NCBI GenBank assembly: GCA_904502095.1
Contig: CAJGDG010000004.1
Coordinates: 1-59,931, forward strand
Reading direction: 5' to 3'
DNA: 59,931 nucleotides
Source of the DNA: an uncultured Alphaproteobacteria bacterium
GTDB lineage: Bacteria; Pseudomonadota; Alphaproteobacteria; Rs-D84
The position numbers and the translations under genes are program-made. Shown here piece by piece: positions 33,157 through 41,527 of the stretch. The notes under the pieces were generated by a model, which was given only the letters and a program-made list of their open reading frames with translations, had not been told where the DNA came from and did not search any database. The stretch's first letter is position 1. Each line of letters starts with the position of its first letter.

Positions 33157-33879
33157 TCAAAGTTTGCTGTCATTTTTTGGAATTGGACCATCGTAATTTA
33201 TTTTGCCGTCACGAATATGAATCAGTCTGTCTGCATATTTTGCAATATCGAATTCGTGCGTAATCATAACAATAGTTATACCCAATTCTTTGTTTAACTT
33301 TTTAAAAAAGCCCAGAATTTCATTGCCCATTTTACTGTCCAGCGCGCCTGTTGGTTCGTCAGCCAATATCAGTTTTGGATCTCCTGCTAATGCGCGTGCA
33401 ATTGCAACGCGTTGTTTCATGCCGCCAGATAACTGTGTTGGCAGGTACGATTCGAATTTTTCCAAGCCCACGCGTTTTAACATGTCGCGCGCACGACTGA
33501 TGCGTTCATCCATTGGCATTCCACGATACATCAGTGGCAGCATAACGTTGTCCAACACACTGCGTTTAGGCAATAAATTAAATTGTTGAAAAACAAACCC
33601 AATATGCTCGTTTCGAACGATTGCCAGTTCGTCTGCGGTTAATCCGGTCACATCTTTGCCATATAATTCATACACCCCAGAAGTCGGTGTGTCCAGCGCG
33701 CCAATAATGTTCATACATGTCGATTTCCCCGAACCAGACGGCCCCATAATAGCAACGAATTCGCCGGCTTTTATTTTAAAGTTGATATCAAACAATACTT
33801 GTTGTTCTCCCCCCAGTTCCATTGGGAAGCTTTTGTTTATGCCAACCAAAGAAATAATAATATCTTGCGCCTTTTTCAT
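33157..33879 (-). CDS. MacB/LolD-type ABC exporter ATPase
   Basis: This is the nucleotide-binding subunit of the MacAB-TolC type exporter. The 240 residues contain Walker A GPSGSGKST (46-54), the Q-loop FVFQQFNLLPKRSVLDNV, signature LSGGMKQRVAIARAL, Walker B LILADEPTGALDSK and the H-loop MITHEFDIAKYADRLIHI. The LFDINFKI..GEFVAIMGPSGSGKST and EPTGALDS patterns place it in the MacB/LolD group. It is first in the operon, with a strong promoter upstream. Confidence 0.93.
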   Translation of the reverse strand: MKKAQDIIISLVGINKSFPMELGGEQQVLFDINFKIKAGEFVAIMGPSGSGKSTCMNIIGALDTPTSGVYELYGKDVTGLTADELAIVRNEHIGFVFQQFNLLPKRSVLDNVMLPLMYRGMPMDERISRARDMLKRVGLEKFESYLPTQLSGGMKQRVAIARALAGDPKLILADEPTGALDSKMGNEILGFFKKLNKELGITIVMITHEFDIAKYADRLIHIRDGKINYDGPIPKNDSKL

Positions 33880-33903
33880 ATATTCTCTCTCTTATTCGCA
33901 ACA

Positions 33904-33932
33904 ATTATATCACTATATAATTACAATCGCAA
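33904..33932 (-). promoter_or_regulatory. Promoter of the MacB-type operon
   Basis: On the minus strand TTGCGA (33927-33932), 17 bases, a perfect TATAAT (33904-33909), then a GAGAGAG ribosome-binding site and the ATG at 33879. Confidence 0.7.
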
Positions 33933-33961
33933 TAAATACTGGGGTTGGTCAAAGAGATTGA

Positions 33962-33990
33962 AAAAAGCCGGCAAATGCCGGTCTTTTTTA
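33962..33990 (-). terminator. GCCGG-type terminator after der
   Basis: GCCGGC-AAAT-GCCGGT core between A and T runs, overlapping the der stop. Confidence 0.8.
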
Positions 33991-35322
33991 ATCAAATGGG
34001 TTTTCGGATTTGTCGTATTCTATAACGATTGGCAAATGTTCCCATTTAAGCGCAGTTGCCAACCCGCGACGCAAATATCTGGTATACGACTCAGGAATAT
34101 CAGATGCGCCACCAACATTTATTGTGATTCGCATTGGGTGGCGACCTGTTTGACGCGCAAATTTGATTTTCATTGGGCGTTTCAGGCGCGACATAGGTGG
34201 CTGTCTGTCTGCGACCAATTTTTCAACAATTCTGTTAATTAAGCTGGTTGGTGCCTGGGCAGAAGAAATGTCCCATTGTTCATAAATTCTGCGGAACATA
34301 TTTTGTACCCCGGTGCCTGTTTCAGCGGAAACCGCCAATATCATCGGTTTAATAATCTGGTGAAAAGAATTTGAAAACTGATGCTTTAATTTCAATAATT
34401 TTTCATCACGCAATTCTGGTTCAACCAAATCCCACTTGTTCAGCGCAACACACAAAATTTTGCCGGCGTTATAAACGCGCGCAGCAATTCCCAATGCCTG
34501 GTTTTCGATGTTTCTGGTTGCGTCAACCATCAGTATAACAACATCTGCTTTTTCAATTGCGTCTAATGATTTTAATGCGGACAATGTTTCAACATCGTCT
34601 GTGACCCCGGCTTTGCGGCGCAGACCAGCCGTATCCATCAGCACGATGTCACGACCATAGAATTTTGTTGGTATTTTTACTGTATCGCGCGTGATGCCCG
34701 GCGCATCCATAACAATTTGTCTTTTTTCGCCCAGAACACGATTTACAAACGTAGATTTTCCAACATTTGGTTGACCCAAAATAGCGATTTTTATTCTGTC
34801 TGATTGCGGTTGTTCAACTGTCTGAGCATTTGCGTCTTTTTCAGCTATTTTATCCATAAATTCATATATTTCGCTAAACCCGCGTTTGTGTTCGGCAGAT
34901 ATCAAAGTAGGTTCACCAAAACCCAATTTATAAAAATCGTGCACATTGGACATGCGCTTTTCCGATTCGCTTTTGTTCACCAACAACATAACGGGTGCGC
35001 GTGTTTTTCTGCGAACCAGTTTTGCCCAATCCAAATCTTCATTTGTCAGCCCAACGCGTCCATCGACGACGAATAAAACACCATCTGCCTTGGCAATGGC
35101 GTCAATCGCCATATTTGTTGAATCCAGCGCAATGCCAGATTTGGCGTTTTCCAAGCCAGCCGTGTCATACAGTAAATAGCCACGGTCTTTTATATTGCCA
35201 GAAATGGTGTCGCGTGTGACGCCCGGTCTGTCATGAACCAGTGCATCACGTGTGCCCGTCAGTGCATTATACAAAGTAGACTTTCCTGTGTTTGGTCGTC
35301 CTGCTATTACTATTTTTATCAT
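33988..35322 (-). CDS. der: Ribosome biogenesis GTPase Der
   Basis: Der (EngA) is a tandem-GTPase 50S assembly factor. The 444-residue protein has two G domains: GRPNTGKST, DTAGL and NKSE in the first (about 1-165), and GQPNVGKST, DTAGL and NKWD in the second (about 178-350), followed by the KH-like C-terminal domain (RHPMRITINVGGASDIPESYTRYL). The first-domain G4 motif is NKSE rather than the usual NKxD. The gene is monocistronic between a terminator and a divergent membrane-protein gene. Confidence 0.95.
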   Translation of the reverse strand: MIKIVIAGRPNTGKSTLYNALTGTRDALVHDRPGVTRDTISGNIKDRGYLLYDTAGLENAKSGIALDSTNMAIDAIAKADGVLFVVDGRVGLTNEDLDWAKLVRRKTRAPVMLLVNKSESEKRMSNVHDFYKLGFGEPTLISAEHKRGFSEIYEFMDKIAEKDANAQTVEQPQSDRIKIAILGQPNVGKSTFVNRVLGEKRQIVMDAPGITRDTVKIPTKFYGRDIVLMDTAGLRRKAGVTDDVETLSALKSLDAIEKADVVILMVDATRNIENQALGIAARVYNAGKILCVALNKWDLVEPELRDEKLLKLKHQFSNSFHQIIKPMILAVSAETGTGVQNMFRRIYEQWDISSAQAPTSLINRIVEKLVADRQPPMSRLKRPMKIKFARQTGRHPMRITINVGGASDIPESYTRYLRRGLATALKWEHLPIVIEYDKSENPFD

Positions 35323-35347
35323 CGCTTTTTTCCATTGATTTTTTATA

Positions 35348-35375
35348 ATTATAAAGCAAAAATATAAATAATCAA
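35348..35375 (-). promoter_or_regulatory. Probable der promoter
   Basis: TTGATT, 16 bases and TATAAT on the minus strand. The -10 lies in the palindrome TTTATAATTATAAA, which may also serve the divergent gene. Confidence 0.55.
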
Positions 35376-35390
35376 ATCAAGGGCGAAAAT

Positions 35391-35987
35391 ATGAAAAAGA
35401 AATTAAAATCCGCATTAAATCGTATTCGTAATTTAGTTGTTAATCCACGGCGGTATTTTACAAAAATAGTTGCAGACGGCAATATGGAAGAATCAATGTT
35501 GCGTGCGTTTTTGTATGGCTTGTTGGGTGGCTGCTTGGTTTTGTTTATCAGATTAATGGGCGGCGCAACCATAACGCTGGGTTCTATTTTTACGGCGATA
35601 ATTATCGTTCCTGTTTTAGCGGTGGCACTATTGTTCGTTCTGGGCGGATTGATGATGTTAGTGTCTGAAATAACGGGCGGTGAACGCGATTGGGAAATCG
35701 CTATCAAGGGGCTGGCATCTGTATTCTTTATCTATCCTGTGATATTGGTATTAAATGCATTGGCGTTTAATTGTGTGTCTATGTGGGTAATCAGTATGTT
35801 GGTTGATGTATATGTGTTATTCTTGTTTTATAATATATCGCTGTATTGTATGCGCGGCAAAAAATCTTATGTTCTGTTGGTCATTGCTATAATCGCATTG
35901 TTTATGTTAACGGTATATGCGACAGATTACAGAATTGGCTGGTTTATGTTAAAGAATGCTGCTGCAACACTTACTTGTTTGATATAA
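35391..35987 (+). CDS. Yip1-like integral membrane protein
   Basis: The 198-residue protein starts with a basic cytoplasmic segment (RIRNLVVNPRRYFTKI) and then has about five membrane helices, including FLYGLLGGCLVLFIRLMGG, SIFTAIIIVPVLAVALLFVLGGLMMLVSEITGG, YPVILVLNALAFN, WVISMLVDVYVLFLFYNISLY and LLVIAIIALFMLTVYA. The layout and the NPRRYF start fit bacterial Yip1-domain proteins, whose role is unclear. An AAGGGCG ribosome-binding site precedes the ATG. Other small polytopic proteins cannot be excluded. Confidence 0.6.
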   Translation: MKKKLKSALNRIRNLVVNPRRYFTKIVADGNMEESMLRAFLYGLLGGCLVLFIRLMGGATITLGSIFTAIIIVPVLAVALLFVLGGLMMLVSEITGGERDWEIAIKGLASVFFIYPVILVLNALAFNCVSMWVISMLVDVYVLFLFYNISLYCMRGKKSYVLLVIAIIALFMLTVYATDYRIGWFMLKNAAATLTCLI

Positions 35988-36016
35988 AAAAAGCCGGCAA
36001 ATGCCGGTCTTTTTTT
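35986..36016. terminator. Bidirectional GCCGG-type terminator
   Basis: GCCGGC-AAAT-GCCGGT between A and T runs, shared by the convergent Yip1-like gene and gpsA. Confidence 0.85.
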
Positions 36017-36878
36017 ATATTTTTAATTTCTTTTGCATTTCTTTTAATATTGGTATGTCGACCCCTAATGCGTTTGCGCGGTCTATCAGACCACATAATG
36101 CAAAAATTCCTTCTACGGTTCCCTCTGGAGCGTTTCCTTTTGCAATTGCGATGCCGCCAGAATAGTTTCGACTGGTTTCGCTGGTTGCAGATAAAAACAA
36201 GTCCCCTATTCCGCACAGCCCCAAAAATGTGCGTGTTTTTGCGCCCGCCGCCAGACCAATATTTAAAACTTCGTTCCATACGCGTGTGAATAACAGTGCG
36301 CGTTCGTTTTCACCACCAGCAACAACAGAATTGTATCCGCTGATTAATGCCGCTGCATTTTTTCCAACGCCGCAAATTTCTGTGCCAATTATGTCGTCGC
36401 TGATTTCCAGATACAATTTATTAAGCGCGTTTTGACCGGCAATAACAGCGTTGTTTGTTCCGGCCAGTGTAGACCCTGTTGGAACGCCTTTTGCGACCTC
36501 GGTCGCGAATTGTGGTCCCGACAGAACACCAAAGTCAACGCATTCAGGTAATGTTTCTTGTAATATTTCTGACATAAAATCACCGGTACTGCATTCTGCG
36601 CCTTTGGTGCAGATTATGACAGGTTGTCCGTTATAAAAATTGTGCGCGTTTTTTAATGTTTCGCGGAAATGTGCAGATGGTGTCACAACCAACCATACAT
36701 CGGTATTTTTTAAATCTGCCATATTGGTTGTGATGCTAAGATTTTCGGGAATCTGAACACCATCAAATTCTTTGTATAAACCATCGAACGACCATAGTTT
36801 TGTATCAGAACCCCCACGGGCAGAAATAATTGCCAATGCGGTTCCCCATGCGCCCGCGCCAATAACACCTACTTTCAT
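36015..36878 (-). CDS. gpsA: Glycerol-3-phosphate dehydrogenase [NAD(P)+]
   Basis: GpsA reduces dihydroxyacetone phosphate to glycerol-3-phosphate for phospholipid synthesis. The Rossmann motif is GVIGAGAWGTALA. KGAECSTG, LSGPQFATEVAKGVPT, the catalytic-Lys region GVGKNAAAL and GIGDLFLSATSETSRN follow the family order. At 287 residues it is shorter than the usual 325-340, a compact version without an obvious break. Its ATG overlaps the stop of the upstream TPR gene as ATGA. Confidence 0.93.
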   Translation of the reverse strand: MKVGVIGAGAWGTALAIISARGGSDTKLWSFDGLYKEFDGVQIPENLSITTNMADLKNTDVWLVVTPSAHFRETLKNAHNFYNGQPVIICTKGAECSTGDFMSEILQETLPECVDFGVLSGPQFATEVAKGVPTGSTLAGTNNAVIAGQNALNKLYLEISDDIIGTEICGVGKNAAALISGYNSVVAGGENERALLFTRVWNEVLNIGLAAGAKTRTFLGLCGIGDLFLSATSETSRNYSGGIAIAKGNAPEGTVEGIFALCGLIDRANALGVDIPILKEMQKKLKI

Positions 36879-38494
36879 TTTATTTTCCTTATTTTTCTTT
36901 CTATTTCGGGGACGACTATTAATCCATCATCAGATAAATCGATTGCACGCATATATGATTTTGCTGCTTTATCCAGTTCGCCAACAGATACATATATGTC
37001 CCCCAAGTGCACAAACAGCGGAGAATGCGTTCTGGATACTTCGCCAACGCGTTCCAGTACTTCTAGTGCGGCGTCTGCGCCTTCGCGTGCCGCAACAACA
37101 ACGCCTAATGTGTCCCATGCCAGTATGTCGGCAGGATTTTTTGTCACTAATGCCATTGCGTATTTGTACGCTTCTTCAATATTTGTATTTTTTGCAGCCC
37201 AAACCTTGGCCTGCAAAGACAGTATTTCTGGGTCGGTCGCCAGTGATTCTGACGCCATATCAATATCGCGCTGTGTCATATCTAAATCGTTAAAAGAATA
37301 ATAAATCTGGGCGCGAGTTTTTATAAAGAAGGCCCTGCTGGTGTCGTCCAGTTTTTCGTTGCCAATTGCATTGTTTATTGTTCTTAATGCTGCGCGCTTG
37401 TTGCCCGTTTTTATATAGTGTCCAACAACTTTGTTGATTGCCGGAACAAAGTTAGGATATTTTTCCAATGCGTCTCGCAGGTTTTCTATGCTGTTGCCCT
37501 GCTCTGCTTGTTTTAGTGCAACAAACGGATAAAAAGGACTGTTTTTCTTGATGCGGGAAAAATATTTTTTTGCATCGCTGTTGTTGTTGTGCAGATATTG
37601 ACCCAAATAATAGTTCATTGCATCATAGTTTTCAGCAAAAGCTGGGGCAGCAACCTCGGCAAAGCGCAACATCAAAACAGACAAATCCGAATACAACATT
37701 ATTTGTGTGTGTGAAACATTTTGTAATAAACTGAACGCTAATGCGTTATCAAAACCCTGATATTTTGACCAGTCTGGAATGTCGTTAAAATTAATCATAA
37801 ACATTCCTGCGGGTCTGGATGTAAATCTGTATTTCAGCGTTGCTGCCTTTTCTGGCATGTCAAAGTGTTTGTAAAAAGACATTATGTACAAATAATCATT
37901 TATATTCATAAAGTCTGGCGACACTTTTTCAAAATTTTTTACCGCATCATCAACCTTGCCCAGTTCCGCATAGATTTGGCCGCGTACAAATGAGCGCCAA
38001 GAATCATTTGTTGGCAACTTGTCGATAAACTTTAAGGTTTTTGTAATATATTCGTTTGCGATACCTGACCAAATTTTGAATGGTGCGACCAATGCAGATT
38101 CGTCATTTTTGTGTCGCGAATATAACTCTTTCCATTTTTTTTCTTTTACCAGATATGCATCATAAATAAAATTCGCCGTCAGTGTTTTTTCGTTTTTCAG
38201 TGTTTCCGGATTTTTAGGCATTTTTCCTGCCAAAAATTCGGCGGATATTGTTGCGTTTTTTACCGGTTTAATTTCTACATCTTGCAACTGTTTGGTTGTT
38301 TTTAACGCTGTATCAAAATCGTTTACATATATTGCGTGCTGTAATGCCAAAAAAGCCCCAAAATTCGTTTCAGGAATTCCAATTGCAGATACATTTGTCT
38401 TTTTGTTGGTTGTGTATGTCCAAACGGCTGCACCAGATACGGCAATTGCCGCAAACAAACAGGTGCCAATAAATATGCTTTCTATTTTCTTCAT
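36875..38494 (-). CDS. Membrane-anchored TPR protein
   Basis: This 539-residue protein has an N-terminal membrane anchor (IFIGTCLFAAIAVSGAAVWTY), a predicted large periplasmic part and several TPR-like helical repeats. The clearest are YAELGKVDDAVKNFEKVSPD (about 170-190), RAALRTINNAIGNEKLDDTS, and a C-terminal set DILAWDTLGVVVAAREGADA then SPLFVHLGDIYVSVGELDKA. I do not recognise a named family. Coupling to gpsA by ATGA overlap suggests an envelope-related role. The divergent rsmG start lies only 21 bases away, with no Shine-Dalgarno on either side. Confidence 0.8.
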   Translation of the reverse strand: MKKIESIFIGTCLFAAIAVSGAAVWTYTTNKKTNVSAIGIPETNFGAFLALQHAIYVNDFDTALKTTKQLQDVEIKPVKNATISAEFLAGKMPKNPETLKNEKTLTANFIYDAYLVKEKKWKELYSRHKNDESALVAPFKIWSGIANEYITKTLKFIDKLPTNDSWRSFVRGQIYAELGKVDDAVKNFEKVSPDFMNINDYLYIMSFYKHFDMPEKAATLKYRFTSRPAGMFMINFNDIPDWSKYQGFDNALAFSLLQNVSHTQIMLYSDLSVLMLRFAEVAAPAFAENYDAMNYYLGQYLHNNNSDAKKYFSRIKKNSPFYPFVALKQAEQGNSIENLRDALEKYPNFVPAINKVVGHYIKTGNKRAALRTINNAIGNEKLDDTSRAFFIKTRAQIYYSFNDLDMTQRDIDMASESLATDPEILSLQAKVWAAKNTNIEEAYKYAMALVTKNPADILAWDTLGVVVAAREGADAALEVLERVGEVSRTHSPLFVHLGDIYVSVGELDKAAKSYMRAIDLSDDGLIVVPEIERKIRKIK

Positions 38495-38515
38495 GATTAT
38501 GCTAGAATACCGCTT

Positions 38516-39073
38516 ATGAAGAACAATGTCAAATTTGAAGAATACGAAAATATGTTGCGTGACTGGTCAAAACGCATGAATTTGGTTGCGCCCAGCACGC
38601 TGAACGACGTGCAGGGGCGTCATATTGCCGATTCGGCGCAATTGGCAGATGTGTTGCCGCATGATGTGTCTGTTGTTGATTTGGGCAGCGGCGCCGGGTT
38701 TCCTGGGGTTGTTTTAGCGATATTGGGCTGGCGTGTCACTTGTGTCGAATCAATTGGCAAAAAGGTTGCGTTTTTATCTGCGGTAAAAGAACAGTTGGGG
38801 TTGGAAAATTTAACAATTTATCACGGCCGTGTTGAAGATTTTGTCCGGTCTTTGCCGGCAAAAAACGATAAAATTGTGTTTACGGCACGCGCATTTGCGT
38901 CTTTAACTAAGATAATGGATTATGTTGCGAGTACAAAATACCGGCTTTTTCTGTTAAAAGGCCGGGAAATAGAGACGGAAGTTTTGGATGCAAAAAAGAA
39001 ATATTGCTTTGATTATGATTTGATTCCGTCAAAAACAGGCGATGGTTTCATAATAATTGTAAAGTTTAAATAA
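38516..39073 (+). CDS. rsmG: 16S rRNA G527 methyltransferase RsmG
   Basis: RsmG (GidB) makes m7G527 in 16S rRNA. Its loss is known to give low-level streptomycin resistance (family knowledge). The 185-residue protein has the SAM motif VVDLGSGAGFPGVVLAIL, the E of CVESIGKKVAFL, and the TARAFASL catalytic region. It is slightly shorter than the usual 205-210. No Shine-Dalgarno is visible; TAGAAT ends seven bases before the ATG, so the mRNA may be leaderless. parAB follow after a terminator, preserving part of the gidB-parA-parB order. Confidence 0.93.
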   Translation: MKNNVKFEEYENMLRDWSKRMNLVAPSTLNDVQGRHIADSAQLADVLPHDVSVVDLGSGAGFPGVVLAILGWRVTCVESIGKKVAFLSAVKEQLGLENLTIYHGRVEDFVRSLPAKNDKIVFTARAFASLTKIMDYVASTKYRLFLLKGREIETEVLDAKKKYCFDYDLIPSKTGDGFIIIVKFK

Positions 39074-39079
39074 TTGTTA

Positions 39080-39107
39080 AAAAAAGCCGGCAAACACCGG
39101 TGTTTTT
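39080..39107 (+). terminator. GCCGG-type terminator after rsmG
   Basis: GCCGGC-AAAC-ACCGGT core between A and T runs. Confidence 0.85.
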
Positions 39108-39127
39108 ATGTTTTTTTGCTTTTTTAT

Positions 39128-39143
39128 AATTTCGTGTGAAATT
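39128..39143. promoter_or_regulatory. parS-like 16-bp palindrome upstream of parA
   Basis: AATTTC-GTGT-GAAATT matches the chromosomal parS consensus TGTTTCACGTGAAACA at 10 of 16 positions, including TTTC and GTGAAA, and has the same length and symmetry. Its position directly before parAB supports a diverged ParB site. Binding is not shown. Confidence 0.45.
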
Positions 39144-39195
39144 AATCGTATTTGTTTGTTTTTAGTTTGTTTTTATTTTGTTTATTTTTAAGTGC

Positions 39196-39224
39196 TTGAC
39201 CGAATCGGTTGGTTTTAATAATCT
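39196..39224 (+). promoter_or_regulatory. parAB promoter with embedded palindrome
   Basis: TTGACC, 17 bases, TAATCT. The perfect palindrome ACCGAATCGGT (39199-39209) overlaps the -35 and spacer and could be an operator. Confidence 0.5.
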
Positions 39225-39249
39225 TGGTGTGTAATAAAAAGGGAAGGGT

Positions 39250-40032
39250 ATGGTGCGAATCATTGCTTTTGCAAATCAAAAAGGTGGTGTTGGCAAGACG
39301 ACGACTGCGATAAATATCGGTGCGTCATTGGCGGCAATTAAAAAACGTGTGTTATTAATTGATTTGGATCCTCAGGGTAATGCTGGTACGGGATTGGGGT
39401 TTGTGCGTGCGTCGCATCGTCAAAGCGCGTACGGCGTAATTATGGGGACTGCAAATATAACGGATAATATTTTAACGACTGCGGTGCCAAATTTGCACTT
39501 GTTGCCATCGTCCCAGGCGTTGGCTGGCGCAGATGTTGATTTGCTGGATATGGAAAATCGTGAATATCGTTTGCGTGACGCGTTAAAATTAGTGGCGGAT
39601 TTTTATGATTATATCTTATTAGATTGCCCACCTGCGTTGGGGTATTTAACGATTAATGCGTTGACGGCGGCGGACAGTGTGATTGTGCCATTGCAGTGCG
39701 AATTCTTTGCGTTGGAAGGTGTTCAGCAATTAACAGATACAATTGCGGCGATAAAAGAAAAATGGAACCCAGATTTGGAAATTTTGGGCGTTTTGTTAAC
39801 TATGTATGAACGCAGATATAATGTCACGCGTGCTGTTGATGATGATGTTCGTGCCGTATTTGGCGACAAGGTTTTTAAAACGGTTGTACCAAGAAATGTT
39901 CGTGTGTCAGAGGCGCCAAGTCATGGAAAGCCCGCGCTGTTTTATGATTTTAATTCAACTGGCGCTCAGGCTTATTTGCGTGTTGCAACAGAAGTAGTTC
40001 AAAGAACCGAAGGGGGGTATTATGGCGAATAA
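39250..40032 (+). CDS. parA: Chromosome-partitioning ATPase ParA
   Basis: ParA (Soj) is a deviant-Walker ATPase that moves ParB-parS complexes. The 260-residue protein begins with the signature FANQKGGVGKTTTAINIGASLA (Walker A 11-19), followed by LLIDLDPQGNAGTGLG, YILLDCPPALGYLTINAL and the C-terminal VFKTVVPRNVRVSEAPSHGKP, all typical of chromosomal ParA. A GGGAAGGG ribosome-binding site precedes the ATG. It overlaps parB by 11 bases. Confidence 0.96.
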   Translation: MVRIIAFANQKGGVGKTTTAINIGASLAAIKKRVLLIDLDPQGNAGTGLGFVRASHRQSAYGVIMGTANITDNILTTAVPNLHLLPSSQALAGADVDLLDMENREYRLRDALKLVADFYDYILLDCPPALGYLTINALTAADSVIVPLQCEFFALEGVQQLTDTIAAIKEKWNPDLEILGVLLTMYERRYNVTRAVDDDVRAVFGDKVFKTVVPRNVRVSEAPSHGKPALFYDFNSTGAQAYLRVATEVVQRTEGGYYGE

Positions 40033-40909
40033 ATTTGGTTTGGGTCGTGGTCTGGCAGATTTGCAGGCGTCGCGTGGTGCGATACCTGATATTTCGTTGT
40101 TGACACCATCGGAACGCGTTGTTGTAAAACAAATTCCATTGGCACAAATCGGTGCAAATCCTGATCAACCGCGCAAAACTTTTGACGAAGCTGAATTGGC
40201 GGAGTTAGCTGCATCTATTCGCGAAAAAGGTGTTTTGCAACCGATTTTGTTGCGCAGCGTTTCGGGGCGCGCCTATGCGTATGAAATTGTTGCTGGCGAA
40301 CGCAGATGTCGTGCATCAAAAATGGCAGGTTTAAGCGAGATTCCTGCGCTTGTTAAAACGATGGATGATAATAATGCTATGGAAATAGCGTTGATTGAAA
40401 ATGTTCAGCGTGAAAACCTGAATCCAATTGAAGAAGCAAACGCGTACAAGAATTTGATGGAATGTTGCGATTATGAATTGCCAGATGTTTCGCGTCTAAT
40501 TGGAAAGTCGGACAGTTATATTCGTAATATGTTGCGATTGACATCTTTGCCAACATCTGTTCAAAATTTGGTAGAGCAAGGTGAATTATCAGCGTCGCAC
40601 GCGCGAACAATTGCTGTTGCCGAAAATCCAGAGGCTTTGGCCCATAAAATTGTGGCAGAAAAATTGTCTGTGTCAGATACTGAAAGACTGGTGAAGTCCG
40701 CGCCGCGCGCAACTGCGTCTCGTAAACATATTACAAAAACAATCGATGCAAAAACCGTGCAAGATATCGAGAAAAAAATATCGTCAACACTGGGCTTTTC
40801 TGTCAAGTTGATTGAACGGCGCGGCGGGGCAGGGCAAATATCTATATCGTTTGCTACTCGAACCCAGATGTATGAATTAGTTGAAAAATTAACCAAAAAA
40901 AATGTTTAA
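40022..40909 (+). CDS. parB: Chromosome-partitioning protein ParB
   Basis: ParB (Spo0J) is a CTP-dependent clamp that spreads from parS. The 295-residue protein has the N-terminal GLGRGLADL start, the CTP-binding region IPLAQIGANPDQPRKTFDE ... VAGERRCRASKMAGL, IENVQRENLNPIEEANAY, a helix-turn-helix (IGKSDSYIRNMLRLTSLP) and a C-terminal dimer domain. Its start lies inside the parA 3' end. The standard length and layout indicate a functional segregation pair. Confidence 0.96.
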   Translation: MANKFGLGRGLADLQASRGAIPDISLLTPSERVVVKQIPLAQIGANPDQPRKTFDEAELAELAASIREKGVLQPILLRSVSGRAYAYEIVAGERRCRASKMAGLSEIPALVKTMDDNNAMEIALIENVQRENLNPIEEANAYKNLMECCDYELPDVSRLIGKSDSYIRNMLRLTSLPTSVQNLVEQGELSASHARTIAVAENPEALAHKIVAEKLSVSDTERLVKSAPRATASRKHITKTIDAKTVQDIEKKISSTLGFSVKLIERRGGAGQISISFATRTQMYELVEKLTKKNV

Positions 40910-40935
40910 AAAAGCCGGCAAATGCCGGTTTTTTT
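40909..40935 (+). terminator. GCCGG-type terminator after parB
   Basis: GCCGGC-AAAT-GCCGGT core between A and T runs, overlapping the stop codon. Confidence 0.85.
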
Positions 40936-40984
40936 AGTGGGGTAAAGGGAATATGTTTGTGGGGTGCATATTTTTATCTGCGAT

Positions 40985-41018
40985 TACAAAAAAACGCCGG
41001 CGTTTGCCGGCATTTTTT
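40985..41018 (-). terminator. GCCGG-type terminator after pal
   Basis: TGCCGGC-AAAC-GCCGGCG on the minus strand between A and T runs, 19 bases after the pal stop. Confidence 0.8.
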
Positions 41019-41036
41019 TGTAAATTTTTACAACAA

Positions 41037-41450
41037 TTATTTAACTGTTGTTGTGGCGTTACGATTCCATTTCCAGACTTCTTCGCCAGAACCCTGAACC
41101 AATGGACGTTCTTTGCCATAAGAGATAGTAGAAATGCGTTTTGCATCAATACCATCGTTTACGATAACTTCTTTTGCAGCATTTGCACGGCGTGCGCCCA
41201 ATGCCAAGTTGTATTCTGTTGAACCGCGTTCGTCGCAATTACCTGCGATTTGGATTTTAACATCTTCGTGGTTTTTCATATACAATGCCTGACCCAACAG
41301 GTTGTTTTTAGCATCTTTTGAAATTTCAGAAGAATTAAAGTCAAAGAACACGCGTTGATCGTTCAAATCAGCCGGTTCAACAATAGAGCCACCGCATGCA
41401 GCCAACAAGCCTGCAACGCCAGCCAATAAAGCAAAGTTTTTAATTTTCAT
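41037..41450 (-). CDS. pal: Peptidoglycan-associated lipoprotein Pal
   Basis: Pal is the outer-membrane lipoprotein of the Tol-Pal system, binding peptidoglycan and stabilising the envelope during division. The 137-residue protein has a lipoprotein signal peptide with lipobox LLAAC, then the OmpA-like domain (VFFDFNSSEISKDAKNNL ... IAGNCDERGSTEYNLALGARRANAAKEVI). NCDERG matches the family's peptidoglycan-binding loop. The start at 41450 has an AAGGGAG ribosome-binding site. tolB and ybgF are not adjacent. Confidence 0.94.
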   Translation of the reverse strand: MKIKNFALLAGVAGLLAACGGSIVEPADLNDQRVFFDFNSSEISKDAKNNLLGQALYMKNHEDVKIQIAGNCDERGSTEYNLALGARRANAAKEVIVNDGIDAKRISTISYGKERPLVQGSGEEVWKWNRNATTTVK

Positions 41451-41486
41451 GAAAATACTCCCTTGAGTTTCTGTTGCTCGCGTTGT

Positions 41487-41515
41487 ATTGTACATCAAAA
41501 GGATTAAAAAATCAA
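41487..41515 (-). promoter_or_regulatory. Probable pal promoter
   Basis: On the minus strand TTGATT (41510-41515), 17 bases, TACAAT (41487-41492). Confidence 0.6.
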
Positions 41516-41527
41516 GGAAAAACAAAA

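Noticed and set aside
36772..37293. 173-codon plus-strand frame over gpsA and the TPR gene
   Set aside because: It spans two well-supported minus-strand genes and has a Leu/Arg/Pro-rich shadow composition.
40953..41222. 89-codon plus-strand frame between parB and pal
   Set aside because: Cys/Phe-rich shadow running through a terminator and antisense into pal.
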